Of a stretch of 64,000 nucleotides of DNA, positions 63,701 through 64,000 are shown piece by piece. Both the position numbers and the translations under genes were made by a program. The DNA comes from Platerodrilus igneus (Eukaryota > Arthropoda > Insecta > Coleoptera > Lycidae): assembly GCA_036346225.1 (NCBI GenBank), contig JARFIW010000170.1, positions 8,804,501 through 8,868,500 of the forward strand, read 5' to 3'. Every line of letters begins with the position of its first letter. Position 1 is the first letter of the stretch. The notes under the pieces were generated by a model. The model worked only from the letters and a program-made list of their open reading frames with translations. It made no database searches and was not told the origin of the DNA.

Positions 63701-64000
63701 AACAACATTGTAATTATGAAGGCCGCTCTTAAATTAAAAAATTTGAGAAAAATGAATGGAAAAAGATACTTTGACTTTGAAAACATAAAGATAAAGATAT
63801 CCACGAAGGATCTAAAAAAAGTCAAATGAATTGCTGAAAGATATCAACAAAATTTCTTATACTAAGGAAGTAGAAACAGAATGGAATAACATTAATTCAG
63901 CTTAGACATGGCGGCCAGAGATATTTTGGGGTATACATAAAAAGAAAATAAGAAACCGTGAATTGCAAAGGATAGCCTGAAATTAATAGAAGTAGTACTT
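63701..64000 (+). pseudogene. RTE-type LINE continuing after the Penelope insertion (partial)
   Basis: Matches 22409-22660: gtaattatgaa.gc.gctctt, ALKLKNLRKMNG, then broken frames with the IAER and ENKKP blocks of the linker before RT. It runs off the window end before the RT motifs. Confidence 0.75.

Overview
The window looks like transposon-rich intergenic or heterochromatic DNA from an animal, most likely an arthropod and plausibly an insect. The evidence is an AT-rich base composition, long (AT)n arrays, and degraded copies of piggyBac, Tc1/mariner, RTE, jockey/I-like, Penelope-like and Ty3/gypsy elements, plus a Polinton-type DNA polymerase fragment. I found no host protein-coding gene. 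Every recognisable reading frame belongs to a mobile element, and nearly all are broken by stops, frameshifts or nested insertions. The species cannot be named from this sequence.

Layout. 0-6.5 kb: gypsy reverse transcriptase (RT) stub, LTR-like DNA, dispersed repeats and a complete hammerhead ribozyme motif (4346-4390). 6.5-11.8 kb: two roughly 2-kb non-coding elements bracketed by (AT)n, with a 0.9-kb palindrome carrying tRNA-like sequences between them. 13.2-17.6 kb: a broken piggyBac transposase whose 3' flank appears split by an RTE composite, itself holding a tRNA-derived SINE and a ~155-bp tandem repeat. 18.7-20.5 kb: a large inverted repeat carrying two copies of a Polinton-like family B DNA polymerase fragment. 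20.5-25.2 kb: an LTR-like promoter region, then an RTE LINE with endonuclease, RT and tail. 26.2-28.1 kb: a Tc1/mariner-superfamily element with long terminal inverted repeats and TA target duplication, holding a jockey-type RT fragment. 29.0-36.6 kb: a chain of elements separated by (AT)n, including a short Penelope-like element with a GIY-YIG frame and identical inverted ends.

37-41 kb: a second SINE copy, a 2.8-kb array of ~330-bp palindromic units, and an LTR with a primer-binding-like end. 41.8-43.4 kb: an element with ~90-bp terminal inverted repeats. 44.6-45.8 kb: two LINE ORF1 fragments meeting head to head. 46.7-48.9 kb: gypsy pol interrupted by an LTR-like insert. 51.8-52.3 kb: tRNA-like elements. 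53.1-54.6 kb: a second gypsy pol. 59.3-64 kb: a LINE tail, a mariner fragment, and a second RTE copy split by a Penelope-like element; the RTE runs off the end of the window.

The parts do not form an operon or pathway. What links them is nesting and repeated architecture: almost every long (AT)n marks an element boundary, several unrelated families carry tRNA-like or ribozyme-like RNA modules, and three regions are organised as large palindromes.
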